DNA of 64,000 nt from Mrakia gelida (lineage: Eukaryota > Basidiomycota > Tremellomycetes > Cystofilobasidiales > Mrakiaceae). The DNA lies in the NCBI GenBank assembly GCA_024345305.1, contig BRON01000002.1, positions 372,001 to 436,000 on the forward strand. The letters are read 5' to 3'. The notes beneath the pieces are model-generated. The model was given only the letters and a program-made list of their open reading frames with translations, did no database searches and was not told where the DNA came from. Shown one piece after another: positions 62,482 to 64,000 of the stretch. A program made the translations under genes and the position numbers. Each line of letters begins with the position of its first letter. The first letter of the stretch is position 1.

Positions 62482-62506
62482 GGGGAGGGGAGGGTGGGTG
62501 GGTGGG
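62482..62506 (+). other. G-quadruplex-forming motif
   Basis: Six runs of three or four G separated by single bases (GGGG A GGGG A GGG T GGG T GGG T GGG). One-base loops are the most stable class known. It lies on the strand that would be template for ATG1-direction transcription. Confidence 0.8.
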
Positions 62507-62764
62507 TTGAGTCGAACCGAACCGAGTTGACCGCGAACGAGTGTCCTGATTGATGGGGTTGGGTGAGTAGGTTGGGTTGGATTGGGAGCTGTTGTAGTTA
62601 CGCCGCGACTTGGGATGAGGAAGAAGGTTGGATCCGAGAACCGAAACGACGAGCCCTGATCCGACGAAGTTGATCGGGCGAAGGAAGGGAAAAGGAGCAT
62701 GGTTTGGAGTGTCCGACTGTGATGAGGATGAGGGAGAGTAACCAGAGGCGAGGAGGAGAGTTGT

Positions 62765-64000
62765 TCACGTCGAGGGAGTGGGAGAGGAGGAGAGCGTCGC
62801 GTTCGTGACCTGAGCGGCGGCTGCCATTCGTCGATGAAGACTCTCGAGTCGTTTCATGGCAGCGAAGACGACTGAAAGGGCAAGGAGATGAAAGCGAAGA
62901 GAGTCAGCGCTTCTAAGAGAGAGAAGAAAGGAGTGAGAAGCTAGAGCACTCACACTTGTCGATGGTGGCCTTGTCGTCCTCCTCGATGGGTCTCCCTTCT
63001 CGAATCGTGTCGTCCAGAACCGTCCTCCACATCAGGATCGCCGTCTCGTAGGCATGCTCGATGGGAACGAGATCGTCTCCGAGAGCCTCGTTGATGGCAG
63101 CGGCTCGAGACTGGTCGAAGGGAGAAGAGGTCGAGTCAGGTCGGTCGCGTCGAGGAAGAGACGAGCGGAAACGACTCACGATCTCCATCGCCCTGTCGTA
63201 GAGGATCTTGTCGGTGAAGACGTTGTACTCTCCGTCTCCGCATCGACTCTTTGCGATCTCGGCCTTGTCAAAACATTCGTTGAAGCGAGCTCGGAACCAT
63301 TGGACGGCTGAAGCACGAAAGGAAAGAACGAGGAGTCAGTGACACGACGAGAGGGGACGAACTCGTCGGAATGTCTCTTGTACGAACCTTCGTTGAGATC
63401 TCCACTAGCACTCGCATCGTACGTCCCGTTCTGGGACTCGAGGAAGCTCTTCGCAGCGATGACTCCTCGTTGCAGAAGCGCGAGAGCGGCGATGTAGAGA
63501 CTGACAGCCTCGGCAGCGACGACGTCCGTCCTCATGATGGAACTGTCCGACCCCGAGTTCGAGTTGGCATTCGACGACGGCCTCCTCTTGGTCTCCTTCT
63601 GAGCGAGTCCCGAGAGGTAGAGCTGGAACCCCGACGACGATCCAGGCGAGTTGTCCGACGTCGCGAGCGCACTTCCTCCTCCCTGATGCAGGATCTGACC
63701 CACCTTCGAGTCTGCGAGCTCGATCACGACGATGGCCTTCTGGGAGAGATCCTCGAGAAGCAGGATGAGAGCCTCCTCGGCCGCGTCGACGTCTCCCGAT
63801 CGGATGAGAGCCTTCCTCCTCGCTGTGGCTCGAGCGACGACTCCTGCTCCTCCTCCTGGCGACGAAGGACTCGTTCCGAAGAGGCGACCTGACGCGGCGG
63901 AGAGGGCTCGAGCGAGAGCTCCGACGGTTCCTGGGGATGATGAGTATCGTTGGGACGAGGGGATGAGACTGTTTCCTGAGGAGACGCTGCTCTGTTGAGG
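62765..64000 (-). CDS. ATG1: ATG1 autophagy Ser/Thr kinase, C-terminal part (runs off right edge)
   Basis: This is the C-terminal regulatory domain of the kinase that starts autophagy and binds Atg13 in the Atg1/ULK complex. The kinase domain itself lies beyond 64000. Visible blocks, in order: VGALARALSAASGRLFGTSP, EEALILLLEDLSQKAIVVIE, LADSKVGQIL, AAEAVSLYIAALALLQRGVI, AAKSFLES, AVQWFRARFNECFDKAEIAK, LYDRAMEI, SRAAAINEALGDDLVPIEHA, YETAILMWRTVLDD and VVFAAMKRLESLHRRMAAAA. These match the paired MIT-like helical repeats (DUF3543-type) at the end of fungal Atg1. At least four introns. The protein ends SSSPTPST. Identification rests on the order and character of these helices, since the kinase motifs are absent from the window. 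Confidence 0.85.

Larger units (their letters stand above)
61741..62764. other. Convergent intergenic region with possible spliced minus-strand transcript
   Basis: On the minus strand two intron-like segments stand out: 62274-62356 (GTGAGT donor, CTGAC branch motif, CCAG acceptor) and 62070-62150 (GTGAGT donor, CTCTCCAG acceptor). They may be 3' UTR introns of ATG1 or belong to a separate transcript. A reading frame from an ATG at 62698-62700 stays open through both splices to about 61829, but its product is low-complexity and CT-driven. A G-quadruplex motif lies at 62482-62506 on the plus strand. Confidence 0.5.

Overview
The window is nuclear DNA from a fungus, almost certainly a basidiomycete. 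Genes are compact and packed with short introns (mostly about 70-130 nt) that share a CTGAC branch-point motif roughly 35-43 nt before the acceptor. Exons can be as small as 6-20 nt. The gene set is fungal and housekeeping: ATG1, CCZ1, SEC11, RFC3, PRP19, UBC7, a USP15/Ubp12-type protease and UDP-glucose dehydrogenase. The intron style and preference for GGA (Gly) and CGA (Arg) codons would suit a Pucciniomycotina yeast such as a Microbotryomycete, but that placement is a guess.

Layout, left to right: a sugar transporter cut by the left edge (minus) diverges from a BNR_4 carbohydrate-type protein (plus); mitochondrial-type thioredoxin (minus); the DEAD-box helicase eIF4A-III/Fal1 (plus); an unknown protein (plus); nitronate monooxygenase and a secreted aldose 1-epimerase (both minus); PRP19 (plus); a PQ-loop vacuolar transporter and an unknown conserved protein (both minus); threonyl-tRNA synthetase (plus); an unknown multipass membrane protein (plus); UBC7 (minus); a Ser/Pro-rich protein (plus); a second unknown multipass protein (plus); a 1.1 kb gap holding a diverged duplication that looks like structured RNA; the ubiquitin protease (minus); CCZ1 (plus); RFC3 (minus); SEC11 (plus); UDP-glucose dehydrogenase (plus); a single-pass membrane protein (plus); a class III aminotransferase (plus); an M17 leucine aminopeptidase (plus); a 1 kb gap with a possible spliced minus-strand transcript and a strong G-quadruplex motif; and the C-terminal part of ATG1 cut by the right edge (minus).

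The genes do not form one pathway. Local themes are: sugar handling at the left end (transporter, BNR_4 protein, mutarotase); RNA splicing (Fal1, PRP19); ER and ubiquitin quality control (UBC7, SEC11, USP); and vacuole or autophagy traffic (CCZ1, the PQ-loop transporter, ATG1). Many neighbours are divergent with only about 190-260 bp between start codons, so they probably share promoters.

No transposon, CRISPR array or rRNA was seen, and no convincing tRNA. The most unusual signals are a second class of 5' splice sites (GTNCGT), GACGCGTC palindromes concentrated in introns, the duplicated hairpin element at 36.3-36.9 kb, a GC-AG intron in UBC7, and two reading-frame conflicts in the membrane-protein gene at 26.4-29.7 kb. 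Exon boundaries were deduced by eye from splice signals, frame continuity and remembered family conservation; no search was run.
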